Positions 7,822-15,252 of a stretch of DNA of 42,741 nucleotides are shown one piece after another. Below the pieces are notes generated by a model. The model was not told the origin of the DNA. It did not search any database and saw nothing but the letters and a program-made list of their open reading frames with translations. This DNA is from Firmicutes bacterium UBA1393 (GTDB lineage: Bacteria > Bacillota > DTU025). Location of the stretch: contig DBQN01000014.1 of NCBI GenBank assembly GCA_002305255.1, positions 1,465 to 44,205 on the forward strand, read 5' to 3'. Each line of letters starts with the position of its first letter. The stretch's first letter is position 1. The position numbers and the translations under genes are program-made.

Positions 7822-7890
7822 AGATACCTGACGCGGTCCGTGAGGATCGGTCAGGTATCTGTGCTAGAGGGGCCATTCGAGGATTCGCGC
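7822..7890 (+). promoter_or_regulatory. Structured leader element B (candidate cis-regulatory RNA)
   Basis: AGATACCTGAC (7822-7832) pairs over 11 bp with GTCAGGTATCT (7850-7860). Above a single unpaired G, CGGTCC (7834-7839) pairs with GGATCG (7844-7849), including one G-U, and is closed by a GUGA loop of the GNRA type. Seven bases later comes the conserved block GAGGGG-CC-ATTCGAGGAT (7867-7884). Element A at 1027-1093 has the same layout with compensatory changes. Downstream are the leader frame at 7913 and the copy 2 genes. Confidence 0.6.
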
Positions 7891-7912
7891 CGAGAGGTTG
7901 AAGGAGGTGATC

Positions 7913-8017
7913 GTGTTCGTTGCGAGGGCGTGGTTTTCTGTGCATTGCCCCGCAGTTCCGAGCCGTGTTCCGGCTTCTCGCGATGAGTGGATGATTGGGG
8001 GGTTAAGAATCCGATGA
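7913..8017 (+). CDS. Possible 34-codon leader peptide overlapping the next gene
   Basis: The sequence AAGGAGGTGATC (7901-7912) is a full-length match to the anti-Shine-Dalgarno end of 16S rRNA, better than for any other gene here. It is followed at once by GTG at 7913, with no usual 5-9 nt spacing unless initiation uses this close GTG. The frame runs 34 codons and stops at TGA 8015-8017, overlapping the ATG of the next gene (8014) as ATGA. That layout suits translational coupling or a leader peptide. The peptide itself matches nothing I know. It could instead be a remnant of a lost copy 2 version of the large secreted protein. Confidence 0.35.
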   Translation: MFVARAWFSVHCPAVPSRVPASRDEWMIGGLRIR

Positions 8018-8709
8018 AGAGACTTGCTGTACTGATATGCGTCATGGCCCTGCTGCTGGTGCCGGCAGCAGTGGGCGCGCAGCTGCCGGGCAGTCCGCTT
8101 CCTGAGGGTGCGGTCGAGGTAGAGCACTGGGAGTTCAGAGAAGGCAACTGGGTACACTTCCCTGACGGCAGTCTCGACTCTCTGGCTCGTGCTTTCAGGA
8201 GCGGCGGAGCGATTGGCAGCTGCAACAGGGCGGTATGGACCGCGGACTTCACAAACCATGCGGCGGTAGCTCAGTGGTCTAGCTGGAGCATCACGGGCAA
8301 TCGCTGGGATTGGCGCGTGCTCAAGCCGGGTGAGTATGCAGCCGATTGCATAGGGTTCTGGCTTCAGAGCAATGAAGCCGTTGCCATCGACTTCGAGGGC
8401 TTCGGCGATCTGACGCGCATCACGCCGGGCGGCGTGAAACAGACCATAGACACCTACTACGGCTATGGCGACTCGATCAACACTGCTGCGGCAAATGGGT
8501 GGACTCGGGCGGCTGACCTGAACACCCTCGATCTGACCATCCCTGACACGGCAGCGCTTCACGCTGGCTCCACCGTGAAGCTGCTAAACAGGATAGTTGT
8601 GGACGTGTGGAACAGCGCAGGTGAGTACGAGGACACGGCCGTGGTCACACTCAGTCTCGTCAACCAGCAGCCCTGGGTGACGGCGGCGGGCAGTTGGGTC
8701 ACGCCGTAA
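8014..8709 (+). CDS. Small secreted protein with WDWRVLKPGEYA motif (copy 2)
   Basis: Function not recognised. This 231-residue product is a clear paralogue of the protein at 3006. It shares the start M-K-R-L-A, the segment G-A-V-E-V-E-H-W-E, the block N-R-W-D-W-R-V-L-K-P-G-E-Y-A-A-D-C-I, the A-A-L-H-A-G segment and the end G-E-Y-E-D-T-A-V-V-T-L-S-L-V-N-Q-Q. The two cysteines C-N-R-A and A-D-C-I are kept; a third one in copy 1 (A-D-C-N) is Trp here. The ATG at 8014 was chosen because it aligns with the start of copy 1. Its own ribosome binding site (GGGGGG near 7997-8002) is moderate, and the overlapping leader frame may feed ribosomes into it. Confidence 0.77.
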   Translation: MKRLAVLICVMALLLVPAAVGAQLPGSPLPEGAVEVEHWEFREGNWVHFPDGSLDSLARAFRSGGAIGSCNRAVWTADFTNHAAVAQWSSWSITGNRWDWRVLKPGEYAADCIGFWLQSNEAVAIDFEGFGDLTRITPGGVKQTIDTYYGYGDSINTAAANGWTRAADLNTLDLTIPDTAALHAGSTVKLLNRIVVDVWNSAGEYEDTAVVTLSLVNQQPWVTAAGSWVTP

Positions 8710-8749
8710 GCCCGGTCACCTAGATCATGAGATGGAATGAGAGTCCGGG

Positions 8750-8771
8750 GGCAGCCGCGCCTGTGGCTGCC
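8750..8771 (+). promoter_or_regulatory. Intercistronic hairpin after small secreted protein gene (copy 2)
   Basis: GGCAGCC (8750-8756) pairs with GGCTGCC (8765-8771) over 7 bp around an 8-nt loop, followed by TTCTCTCT. It lies in the same intergenic position as the hairpin at 3797-3826, though the sequences differ. Confidence 0.45.
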
Positions 8772-8800
8772 TTCTCTCTGCCTGAAAGGAGGAGGAATGG

Positions 8801-10468
8801 GTGCACCGACTGCGCATGGCGGTTCTAGCGATCGCTCTCACACTACTTCTACTTGCGCTACTGCTGTCGGCGACGGCGCACGCTGACGCCCCGACATCGG
8901 TGAGCTTCACTCCGCTCCTTACGCAGCTGGAGGTGGCGTCAGGCTCTTCCGCCCAGTTCACCGTGGTGCTGAGAAACGATAGCCCCACCGATAGGCTGGA
9001 ATGCTCCATATACGCTGCTGATATCATGCAGCGCCCTGACGGGCAATACGGCTTGCAGCCCGCGGGGAGCGCCAGTCACTCGCTGGCCAGCATGATGAGA
9101 CTGTCAGCCAACAGGGCCAGCGTAGAGCCGGGAGGCTCGTTCGCGGTCACCGCCACCGTTACGGTGCCGTGGGGCGAGATGGGTGGCCGATATGGGGCAG
9201 TGGTGTTCGAGGTCGATCCTGACCCCAGGGAACCCGGTGCTGCCGCATCCACCGCAGTCGTACAGCGCTTTATGTCGGCTGTGGAGGTAACGATCACAGG
9301 AAGGCCGACGAGCAAGCGCCTTGATATCGTGGGCTTCGCCGTCTCCACTGCAGAGGACAAGCCCGCCTATGCCATGCGCTACGGTCGCGACGTCGTGGTG
9401 CTTGGGGCCGAGGTACGCAACTCAGGCGACATACACGTTTTCGCCAGGGGCAGCATGGTGTTGCGGAGCGCAGAAGGGCGGCGTCTGCTTGAGACGCCCA
9501 TAGGGGGCGGGAGGGGGATCGTGCTTCCAGGTGCAACGGTGGCGCTGGAGGCGGTGCTGCCTGATGGCCTGGCTCCAGGCAGCTACGTGGCTGACCTCGC
9601 GGTGTCTTTCGACGGCTCGCGGCCGGTGACGGCCAGGGTGCCGTTCGTTGTTGGGCAGGGCGATGACGACGGGGCGCGCCCGCCGTCAGTGACGGCCATC
9701 GCTCCGCTGTCAGTGTTGCCCGCAGAGTTGGAGCTGAGCTACAGCGCCGGCGCGACGGTGACGAGGGCGGTTACCGTGGAGAACCGGTCGGGTCAGCAGG
9801 TTAGCGTGACCTGCTCCACGACTGACGTTGACGTGGGGAACGGGAGGGTGGCTCCGAGCTGTAGGGGATGGATCAAGCTTTGGCCTGAGGCCTTCGTCTT
9901 GCAGCCGGGGGCCAGGCAGACAGTGCAAATGCTCCTAGCCATCCCTGGTGGAGTGTGGGGTGGCAGGTACGCAGAGCTTGTGTTTGCTGCCGATCCTGTG
10001 GGCGCAGACTGGTCGTCGGAGAGCACCACGCGCATCCACCTAACCGTAGGCAGAGATCAGGTGGTGTCAGGCGCTCTGAGCCCGGTGTTCATCGAGGCCG
10101 GAGGCCCCACCGTGGGAAGCATTATTGGAGTTGCGTTTGCCAACACTGGGTCGGTTCACGTGCGGCCGCACGCGGTAATGCAGCTTTCGGCCGGCAGTCT
10201 CGGTGAGTGGACTGTGCTTCACTCAGTCGACCAGGGCGAGGAGCAGCAGCCGGTGCTGCCGGGGGAGGTGCGGGAAGTCCTGGTGTCTATGATGAAACCC
10301 CTTGAGCCAGGCACATACAGGGTGGAGTTCCGAGTCGACGTCGGCGACGGCGGCGAGCCGTTGTCGGCTGTGCGCGAGTTTTCCGTTGAACCACAGGAGG
10401 CGACTCCTCGCGACGTGGCACCGAATGTCCGAAAAGTCAGAGAAGAGCGAGGCGATATGGTTGATTAG
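8801..10468 (+). CDS. Secreted two-repeat Ig/chaperone-like protein (copy 2)
   Basis: A 555-residue paralogue of the 3854 product. It starts at GTG 8801 behind AAGGAGGAGG. The signal peptide is followed by S-V-S-F-T-P-L-L-T-Q-L, with A-A-D-I-M-Q-R-P-D-G-Q-Y and G-G-R-Y-G-A-V-V-F in repeat one and V-I-A-type P-L-S-V-L-P-A-E-L-E-L-S-Y, W-I-K-L-W-P-E and G-G-R-Y-A-E-L-V-F in repeat two. Its C-terminus is extended by about 25 charged residues beyond copy 1. It overlaps the start of the next gene by 8 nt. The role is probably the same as for copy 1: an exported binding, chaperone or assembly protein (inference). Confidence 0.75.
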   Translation: MHRLRMAVLAIALTLLLLALLLSATAHADAPTSVSFTPLLTQLEVASGSSAQFTVVLRNDSPTDRLECSIYAADIMQRPDGQYGLQPAGSASHSLASMMRLSANRASVEPGGSFAVTATVTVPWGEMGGRYGAVVFEVDPDPREPGAAASTAVVQRFMSAVEVTITGRPTSKRLDIVGFAVSTAEDKPAYAMRYGRDVVVLGAEVRNSGDIHVFARGSMVLRSAEGRRLLETPIGGGRGIVLPGATVALEAVLPDGLAPGSYVADLAVSFDGSRPVTARVPFVVGQGDDDGARPPSVTAIAPLSVLPAELELSYSAGATVTRAVTVENRSGQQVSVTCSTTDVDVGNGRVAPSCRGWIKLWPEAFVLQPGARQTVQMLLAIPGGVWGGRYAELVFAADPVGADWSSESTTRIHLTVGRDQVVSGALSPVFIEAGGPTVGSIIGVAFANTGSVHVRPHAVMQLSAGSLGEWTVLHSVDQGEEQQPVLPGEVREVLVSMMKPLEPGTYRVEFRVDVGDGGEPLSAVREFSVEPQEATPRDVAPNVRKVREERGDMVD

Positions 10469-11447
10469 GTATACCCGGCCGGTGATGCTTGCGGTGATCG
10501 CGACGGCGCTGATGCTGGTGCTGATGGTGTCAGGGTCAGGGGCAGCGGCAGAACCGCTGGTCACTAATGTGTTTGAAGATGAAGATATCCGTAACGTGTT
10601 GCGCTACATGTCGGCACAGACTGGGTGCAGTATTCTGGCCGAGCAATCAGTGCAGGGCTGGATCAGCCTCGTGCTGAAGGACGTGCCGCTCGACATGGCC
10701 CTCGACATGATCACGGAACCCCTGGGCTACGCATGGGTCAAGCGAGACGGCTACTATCTGGTGGGCACGCCTGACACGAAGAATCCGGCCTACGCTGCGC
10801 TCGTCGACACCGAGGTGGTGAAGCTGGGATACGTGAAGGCAGATGCTGCAGTGAGACTCCTTTCAGACTTCTTCGCTCCCAACGTGAAGGCAAGTGTTGC
10901 GGCCAACGCAGTGGTGATCACGGGCACGCGCGCAGTGATCGATCAGGTGCGGCAGATGCTCGAGGTGATCGATACTCCTCCTGCCCGGGTCATCGTGGAT
11001 GTTATGGTCCTCCAGCTTGCCGGCGGCGAGAGCATCGTCGAGGCGGGACTATTTTCGTCTGACGTGTTGGCGAGGCTCGCGGCGTCGGGTGCCGCGGACG
11101 CACGAACCTCAGTGCAGCTTACGACGGTCGAAGGCGATACGGGCGAGGTGACCATGACGTGGGAAGCGGGCATGGGCACTGCGACGGCGTCGTTTCAGGT
11201 CACGCCCCGACTGACGCGGGAGAGAGAGATCTTGCTGAAGGTAGCCGTGGACGTGTATGAGTCGACGCGCGACGGCGGCTCGATGACTCCGACGCCTGAT
11301 GCGCGGAGGCACCGCGCGTCGACCACGGTGATAGCCCGCAACGGCGAAGGCGTGCTGGTTGGGCGGTTCAACCTGCACGGCGCGGGGGCAGAACCCGACA
11401 CCACGTTGATTGTTGTGATACCGCGCGTGCGCCAGCCGGAAGGATAG
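10461..11447 (+). CDS. Shortened, diverged secretin-like protein (copy 2)
   Basis: A paralogue of the secretin at 5570. TTG 10461 was chosen because GCGAGG precedes it and it yields a normal signal peptide (M-I-R-Y-T-R then a hydrophobic run to G-A-A-A-E-P); ATG 10425 is the alternative. The product has 328 residues. The STN domain (V-F-E-D-E-D-I-R-N-V-L-R-Y-M-S, S-V-Q-G-W-I-S) and N1-like domain (L-G-Y-V-K-A-D-A-A-V) align closely with copy 1. The barrel region is shortened by about 90 residues, and the whole V-P-V-L-G-D-L-P-x-L-G segment is missing between A-S-T-T-V-I-A and V-V-I-P-R-V. It may no longer form a normal gated pore. The reading frame is intact, so it is not an obvious pseudogene. 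Confidence 0.75.
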   Translation: MIRYTRPVMLAVIATALMLVLMVSGSGAAAEPLVTNVFEDEDIRNVLRYMSAQTGCSILAEQSVQGWISLVLKDVPLDMALDMITEPLGYAWVKRDGYYLVGTPDTKNPAYAALVDTEVVKLGYVKADAAVRLLSDFFAPNVKASVAANAVVITGTRAVIDQVRQMLEVIDTPPARVIVDVMVLQLAGGESIVEAGLFSSDVLARLAASGAADARTSVQLTTVEGDTGEVTMTWEAGMGTATASFQVTPRLTREREILLKVAVDVYESTRDGGSMTPTPDARRHRASTTVIARNGEGVLVGRFNLHGAGAEPDTTLIVVIPRVRQPEG

Positions 11448-11490
11448 TGCTGGGCGAAGGAGAATCTAGAGTCCTCGGAGGTGGCCTGGC

Positions 11491-12837
11491 ATGAACAGAG
11501 TCGCTAACCGAGGAGCGGTCATGACCGGCATCGCAACAGTAGTCGCCATCATGCTGGCAATAGGAATGGTCGCTGGGCCGGCGATCGCCGCGGGCGGGAT
11601 GGAGCAGCAGTCACCTGAGGCCAGCTATTCGCCTGAACAGAGGCGCTCAATGGCAACTAAGGTGTGGGAAGACATCAAGCTTAGGTATAGTTACTTCGAA
11701 GACAAGGACCTCGACTGGGACGGCATCGGCCAGAAGTACATCTCCCTGGCAGAGACTGCCGGCTCTGACAGAGAGTTTTACTCTGCCGTCGTAGAGATGG
11801 TGCGACAACTTCACGACGGCCATTCTTATGTGTACGGTTATCCGGGACCCTTGGCAGGTGAGGCGCGTGGCACGACAGCGCTGAGCGTGGCTATCGTGGA
11901 CGACCGGCCTACGGTGGTTGCTGTCAGGCCGGGATCAGATGCCGAAACCCTCGGGGTGGAGCTGGGAATGGAGATTGCTGAGGTGGGCGGTGTGCCGGCG
12001 CAAGTGTTGCTAGAGCGGCTGCAGTCGGCGGTGACGGCCTCGACGCCCTGGTACGCGAGGGCGGCTGCCGCAAAAGCCCTGCTCAACGGTGCCTTGAGTC
12101 AGACTGTTGAAGTCAAGCTGGTAGATGGCGACGGGCGCAGCATAGTGGTTGAGTTGGCGCGAGAGCAGAGCTCGCGCTCTGTGGAGCCCATCGAGGGGCG
12201 GCTGCTGCCCGGAGGCGTGGGCTACATCAGACTGTCGTCCTTCTCGCCAGGCAATCTGGGATTGGGCTCGGCATCGGAGTTCAAAGAGGCCTTCGACTGC
12301 GCTCTCGAGGCTGTGAGGGGCAGCGAGGTGCTGATCATAGACGTGCGAGGCAACGGTGGCGGCGATGATAGACTGGCGGGCGCGTGTGCCAGACGTCTGG
12401 TGAGCTCGGCTACCGAGTTCCCAGGCTATCAGATGCGCGTCGTTACATTCGGGAAGGCCTGGTTCACCCCGTTGATGAGGCGGAACGTAGTGCCGCGCGG
12501 GTTGTGGCAGTACAGGGGACCCGTAGTGCTGCTGATTGACGAGTTCGTGTTCAGCTCGGCAGAACACTTCGTGGCAGGACTGCACGACTCCGGCAGAGCA
12601 GTCACGGTTGGTGCCAACACGGCGGGCTCCAGCGGCAACCCGGTGCAGCGGCAGGCAGGAGGCTTTCGCTATCAGATCTCGAGGTGGCGCGAGTACCGTA
12701 CGACCGGCGAGCTGATTGAGGGCGGCGGGATACCCGCCGACGTCGTTGTGATGCCGACTGTTGAGGGAGTTCGGGCCCAGCGCGACGAGGTGCTGGAGCG
12801 GGCGATTGAGGTCGCCAGGGATTTGGTCGGCCGCTGA
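11491..12837 (+). CDS. Exported S41-family C-terminal processing-type protease
   Basis: A 448-residue product with a signal peptide (A-I-G-M-V-A-G-P-A-I-A-A). Order: an N-terminal helical region (about 50-115), a PDZ-like segment (about 130-185, V-R-P-G-S-D-A-E-T-L-G-V-E-L-G-M-E-I) and an S41 catalytic domain (G-G-V-G-Y-I-R-L-S-S-F, I-D-V-R-G-N-G-G-G). The likely nucleophile is Ser356 in F-S-S-A-E-H-F, followed by T-A-G-S-S-G-N-P. It starts at ATG 11491 behind GGAGGTGG and follows the copy 2 secretin-like gene by 43 nt. It may process the secreted proteins of the locus, but this is inference from position. It has no counterpart in copy 1. Confidence 0.88.
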   Translation: MNRVANRGAVMTGIATVVAIMLAIGMVAGPAIAAGGMEQQSPEASYSPEQRRSMATKVWEDIKLRYSYFEDKDLDWDGIGQKYISLAETAGSDREFYSAVVEMVRQLHDGHSYVYGYPGPLAGEARGTTALSVAIVDDRPTVVAVRPGSDAETLGVELGMEIAEVGGVPAQVLLERLQSAVTASTPWYARAAAAKALLNGALSQTVEVKLVDGDGRSIVVELAREQSSRSVEPIEGRLLPGGVGYIRLSSFSPGNLGLGSASEFKEAFDCALEAVRGSEVLIIDVRGNGGGDDRLAGACARRLVSSATEFPGYQMRVVTFGKAWFTPLMRRNVVPRGLWQYRGPVVLLIDEFVFSSAEHFVAGLHDSGRAVTVGANTAGSSGNPVQRQAGGFRYQISRWREYRTTGELIEGGGIPADVVVMPTVEGVRAQRDEVLERAIEVARDLVGR

Positions 12838-12855
12838 TCTGTGCCGCTGATCTGT
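12830..12855 (+). repeat. Tandem 13-bp direct repeat at the S41 stop codon
   Basis: GCCGCTGATCTGT occurs twice head to tail (12830-12842 and 12843-12855). The first unit contains the protease stop codon, and the second ends just before the -35 box of the uracil permease promoter. It is probably a slippage duplication. Confidence 0.7.
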
Positions 12856-12857
12856 GC

Positions 12858-12886
12858 TTGACAGAGTGGCGTCGAGAGGCTAGAGT
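12858..12886 (+). promoter_or_regulatory. Promoter of uracil permease gene
   Basis: TTGACA (12858-12863), 17-nt spacer, TAGAGT (12881-12886). The transcript would begin just ahead of the PyrR-type hairpin. Confidence 0.75.
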
Positions 12887-12904
12887 AGATTCCAATGAGA
12901 GGTT

Positions 12905-12991
12905 ACTCTTTAATCGCGGTCCTGTGAGGCCGGAAAGAGTGTCAGAGGCGAGCATGTGTACACTTCTGTCCGGTGGGCAGAAGTGTTTTTT
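12905..12991 (+). promoter_or_regulatory. PyrR-type attenuator (binding loop plus terminator) of uracil permease gene
   Basis: The lower stem ACTCTTT (12905-12911) pairs with AAAGAGT (12934-12940). Above a 5' purine-containing bulge, the upper stem carries TCCTGTGAGG (12920-12929), which fits the PyrR binding-loop consensus UCCNGNGAGG. Downstream, ACACTTCTG (12960-12968) pairs over 9 bp with CAGAAGTGT (12978-12986) and is followed by TTTTTT, a strong terminator. In Bacillus-type systems UMP-bound PyrR holds the first hairpin and so favours termination. This predicts repression of the permease when pyrimidines are plentiful. Confidence 0.85.
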
Positions 12992-13037
12992 CGTGCGCCT
13001 CAGGCCAGAGTAACCGGATGCGAAGGGGGAACCGAAA

Positions 13038-14354
13038 TTGGCAGATGTCAAGAATCGCGAACTAGTGGGCTACTTACCTGATGATACCCCTCCATTCTGG
13101 AAACTCCTGTTTTTTGCCCTTCAGCAAGTCGTGGTGATGTTCCCTGCCACCGTCATGGTAGCGCTCCTTACCGGGTTTCACGTGTCCACGACGATCATGG
13201 CCTCTGGCGTTGCTACTCTCGGGTTCATCTTCATCACCAAAGGGCGCATCCCGCTCTATTACGGGTCGAGCTTTTCGTATATCGCTGCAGTCACAGCAGT
13301 GACTGGCGTGAAGGCTTTCGGCGAAATCGCTCCTGACTTCGCGATATCGCAGGCACAATGCGGTATCATCGCCTCGGGCCTGATGTCGATCATAGCGGGT
13401 CTGGTCATAAACAGGTTCGGCCGCAAGCAGATCGAAAGGGTGCTTCCACCCGTAGTCACAGGCAGCGTCGCGATGGTCATCGGCATCGCCCTGGCCGGCT
13501 CGGCCATGGGGCAGGCCGCCGGCAACTGGACTGTGGGAATCGTGAGCTTGCTCGCGACGATCATCTTCTCTGTCTACCTCCGTGGCACCCTTGGACAGCT
13601 GCCCGTACTGCTTGGCGTCGGTGTGGGATATCTGACCAGCGCAGTGCTGGGTGTGGTGGACTTCAGCACGATAACCAATGCCGCAGTGTTCAGCGCACCT
13701 CACATCACGCTTCCTACATGGAGCCCTGCGGCCATACTCGCAATCATGCCTGTGGCGGTGGCCACAATCCCCGAGTCCACTGCCCATCTCTATCAGATAG
13801 ACCTCTACGTCAACAATCTCTCGAAGAAGCTTGGCCGGAACAAGCAGTACCGCATCGCTGACCTGCTGGGCCTGAACCTCATCGGAGACGGACTCGGCGA
13901 CATGATCGCCGGCGTGCTGGGCGGACCGGCGGGCACCAACTATGGTGAGAACAACAGCGTGATGGCAATCACCCGCAACTTCTCAGTGCCTGTGCTGGTT
14001 TTGGCTGCGGTGATATCGATCGCTCTGTCATTCCTCGGCAAGGTCGCGGGCATCGTCAACTCAGTGCCGTCGGCGGTCATCGGGGGAGTATCGGTGTACC
14101 TGTTCGGCGTCATCGGCGTGCAGGGTGTAGCTCTGATGATCTCAGAAAAGGTAGATCTGTTCTCCGCTAGGAACCTCGCGGTTGCAGCAACTGTGCTGGT
14201 GATCGGTATCGGCGGCAGCTTCGCGTTCCCTAACGGCATGATCCAGATTGGCGGAGCGAACCTGCCTGCGATAGCGACTGCTGCAGTGTTCGGAATAGTG
14301 CTCAACCTTGTGTTCGAGCTGTTCCCGCCGAAACAGGGCCAAGAGGACGCGTAG
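13038..14354 (+). CDS. uraA: Uracil permease, NCS2 family
   Basis: A 438-residue nucleobase:proton symporter of the inner membrane. About 14 hydrophobic segments are visible. Family motifs include Q-Q-V-V-V-M-F-P near residue 30, Y-Y-G-S-S-F-S-Y, the substrate-helix segment I-P-E-S-T-A-H and G-G-P-A-G-T-N-Y-G-E-N-N, the usual G-G-P-x-x-T-x-Y-G-E-N signature. NCS2 members carry uracil, xanthine or uric acid; the PyrR-type attenuator upstream makes uracil much the best choice here. Translation starts at TTG 13038 behind AAGGGGG. It is a single-gene transcript ending at the hairpin at 14426-14459. Confidence 0.93.
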   Translation: MADVKNRELVGYLPDDTPPFWKLLFFALQQVVVMFPATVMVALLTGFHVSTTIMASGVATLGFIFITKGRIPLYYGSSFSYIAAVTAVTGVKAFGEIAPDFAISQAQCGIIASGLMSIIAGLVINRFGRKQIERVLPPVVTGSVAMVIGIALAGSAMGQAAGNWTVGIVSLLATIIFSVYLRGTLGQLPVLLGVGVGYLTSAVLGVVDFSTITNAAVFSAPHITLPTWSPAAILAIMPVAVATIPESTAHLYQIDLYVNNLSKKLGRNKQYRIADLLGLNLIGDGLGDMIAGVLGGPAGTNYGENNSVMAITRNFSVPVLVLAAVISIALSFLGKVAGIVNSVPSAVIGGVSVYLFGVIGVQGVALMISEKVDLFSARNLAVAATVLVIGIGGSFAFPNGMIQIGGANLPAIATAAVFGIVLNLVFELFPPKQGQEDA

Positions 14355-14425
14355 GATGACACCTGAGGCCTCGTATTCGGAACCGAACGCGAGGAAGACG
14401 CATATAGATGCTGGATAAGCGCTGA

Positions 14426-14459
14426 CCAAGGGGCCTGCCTGCGTGGGGCGGCCCCTTGG
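14426..14459 (+). terminator. Strong hairpin after uracil permease gene
   Basis: CCAAGGGGCC (14426-14435) pairs perfectly with GGCCCCTTGG (14450-14459) around a 14-nt loop. No T-run follows, so termination may be Rho-like or the hairpin may act mainly as a 3' end stabiliser. Confidence 0.6.
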
Positions 14460-14907
14460 CCGATGAGTGGCCTACCCGTACGTCGCGCCCTGGGCATGCC
14501 GTCGGTGCGAGTTCCTCTGTCGAGCGGTGGTTCGGTGCCAGGCAAGTAGGCCAATGCGGTCGTCAAACGGCACTGGCTGGGGTGACCGTGCTTGTCGTGG
14601 TGGGCCGCAGGACGTGGTGCGCGACCAACCCGGTGGTCGGGGTGCGGCCGGATGGCGGAAAGCCGGTATCTTTGCAGTCCAGGGGCCGAAACGGTGAATA
14701 CTAGGCAGCTCGCGGCGCGAGCGCCCGGAATCCCGCCATCTAGAGTCGTGTCTGTGGAGCCCAGACGACGGTGACCTATTGGTCGCGATGGGCGGGGGCA
14801 GTGCGTAGGGCTCTAGCTGCGGTGACCGTGATCACGGAGGCGGCTCGCATGACAAGCAGCGCCGGCGGGCCGACGGTGCGGCCCATGCCGGCCGCGGCGC
14901 CTACATG
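14460..14907. other. Intergenic stretch without recognisable genes
   Basis: About 450 GC-rich bases. Several overlapping open frames of 60-85 codons exist, but none has a good ribosome binding site or a recognisable product. I also looked for known structured RNAs (SRP RNA, 6S, tmRNA, common riboswitches) and recognised none. Confidence 0.5.
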
Positions 14908-14937
14908 TTGACCAGCTCCATAGGCGTGTAGTATAAT
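14908..14937 (+). promoter_or_regulatory. Promoter of the tRNA pair
   Basis: TTGACC (14908-14913), 18-nt spacer, TATAAT (14932-14937), placed 17 nt before the first tRNA. Confidence 0.8.
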
Positions 14938-14954
14938 CACTGATGCAAGTGGAT

Positions 14955-15029
14955 TCCTCGATAGCTCAGCGGTAGAGCAACCGGCTGTTAACCGGTGGGT
15001 CGCAGGTTCGAATCCTGCTCGGGGAGCCA
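14955..15029 (+). tRNA. tRNA-Asn (GTT)
   Basis: A full cloverleaf with 7-bp acceptor stem (TCCTCGA with TCGGGGA), the D-arm TAGCTCAGCGGTAGAGCA, anticodon loop CTGTTAA, T-arm GGTTCGAATCC, discriminator G73 and an encoded CCA. Anticodon GTT reads Asn codons. Confidence 0.97.
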
Positions 15030-15031
15030 AC

Positions 15032-15106
<75 letters not shown>

Positions 15107-15121
15107 AATTGAACTCATGCG

Positions 15122-15142
15122 GCGGACGGTTGTCCGCTTTTT
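15122..15142 (+). terminator. Intrinsic terminator of the tRNA operon
   Basis: GCGGAC (15122-15127), loop GGTT, GTCCGC (15132-15137), then TTTTT-G-CTTTT. Confidence 0.9.
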
Positions 15143-15252
15143 GCTTTTCATCCAGTAACCCCCGTTCTGCAATACAGGAAATCCGGGACGAGTGCAGAAT
15201 AGGTAAAACAGTACGTCAGTATTCCGTCTACGCACTGGAGGCGAAACGCACG

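Noticed and set aside
13074..13787. 237-codon minus-strand frame inside uraA
   Set aside because: His/Asp/Arg-rich shadow of membrane-protein codons.
14456..14774. Several 60-82 codon frames after the uracil permease gene
   Set aside because: They overlap one another, lack good ribosome binding sites and begin inside the terminator hairpin.
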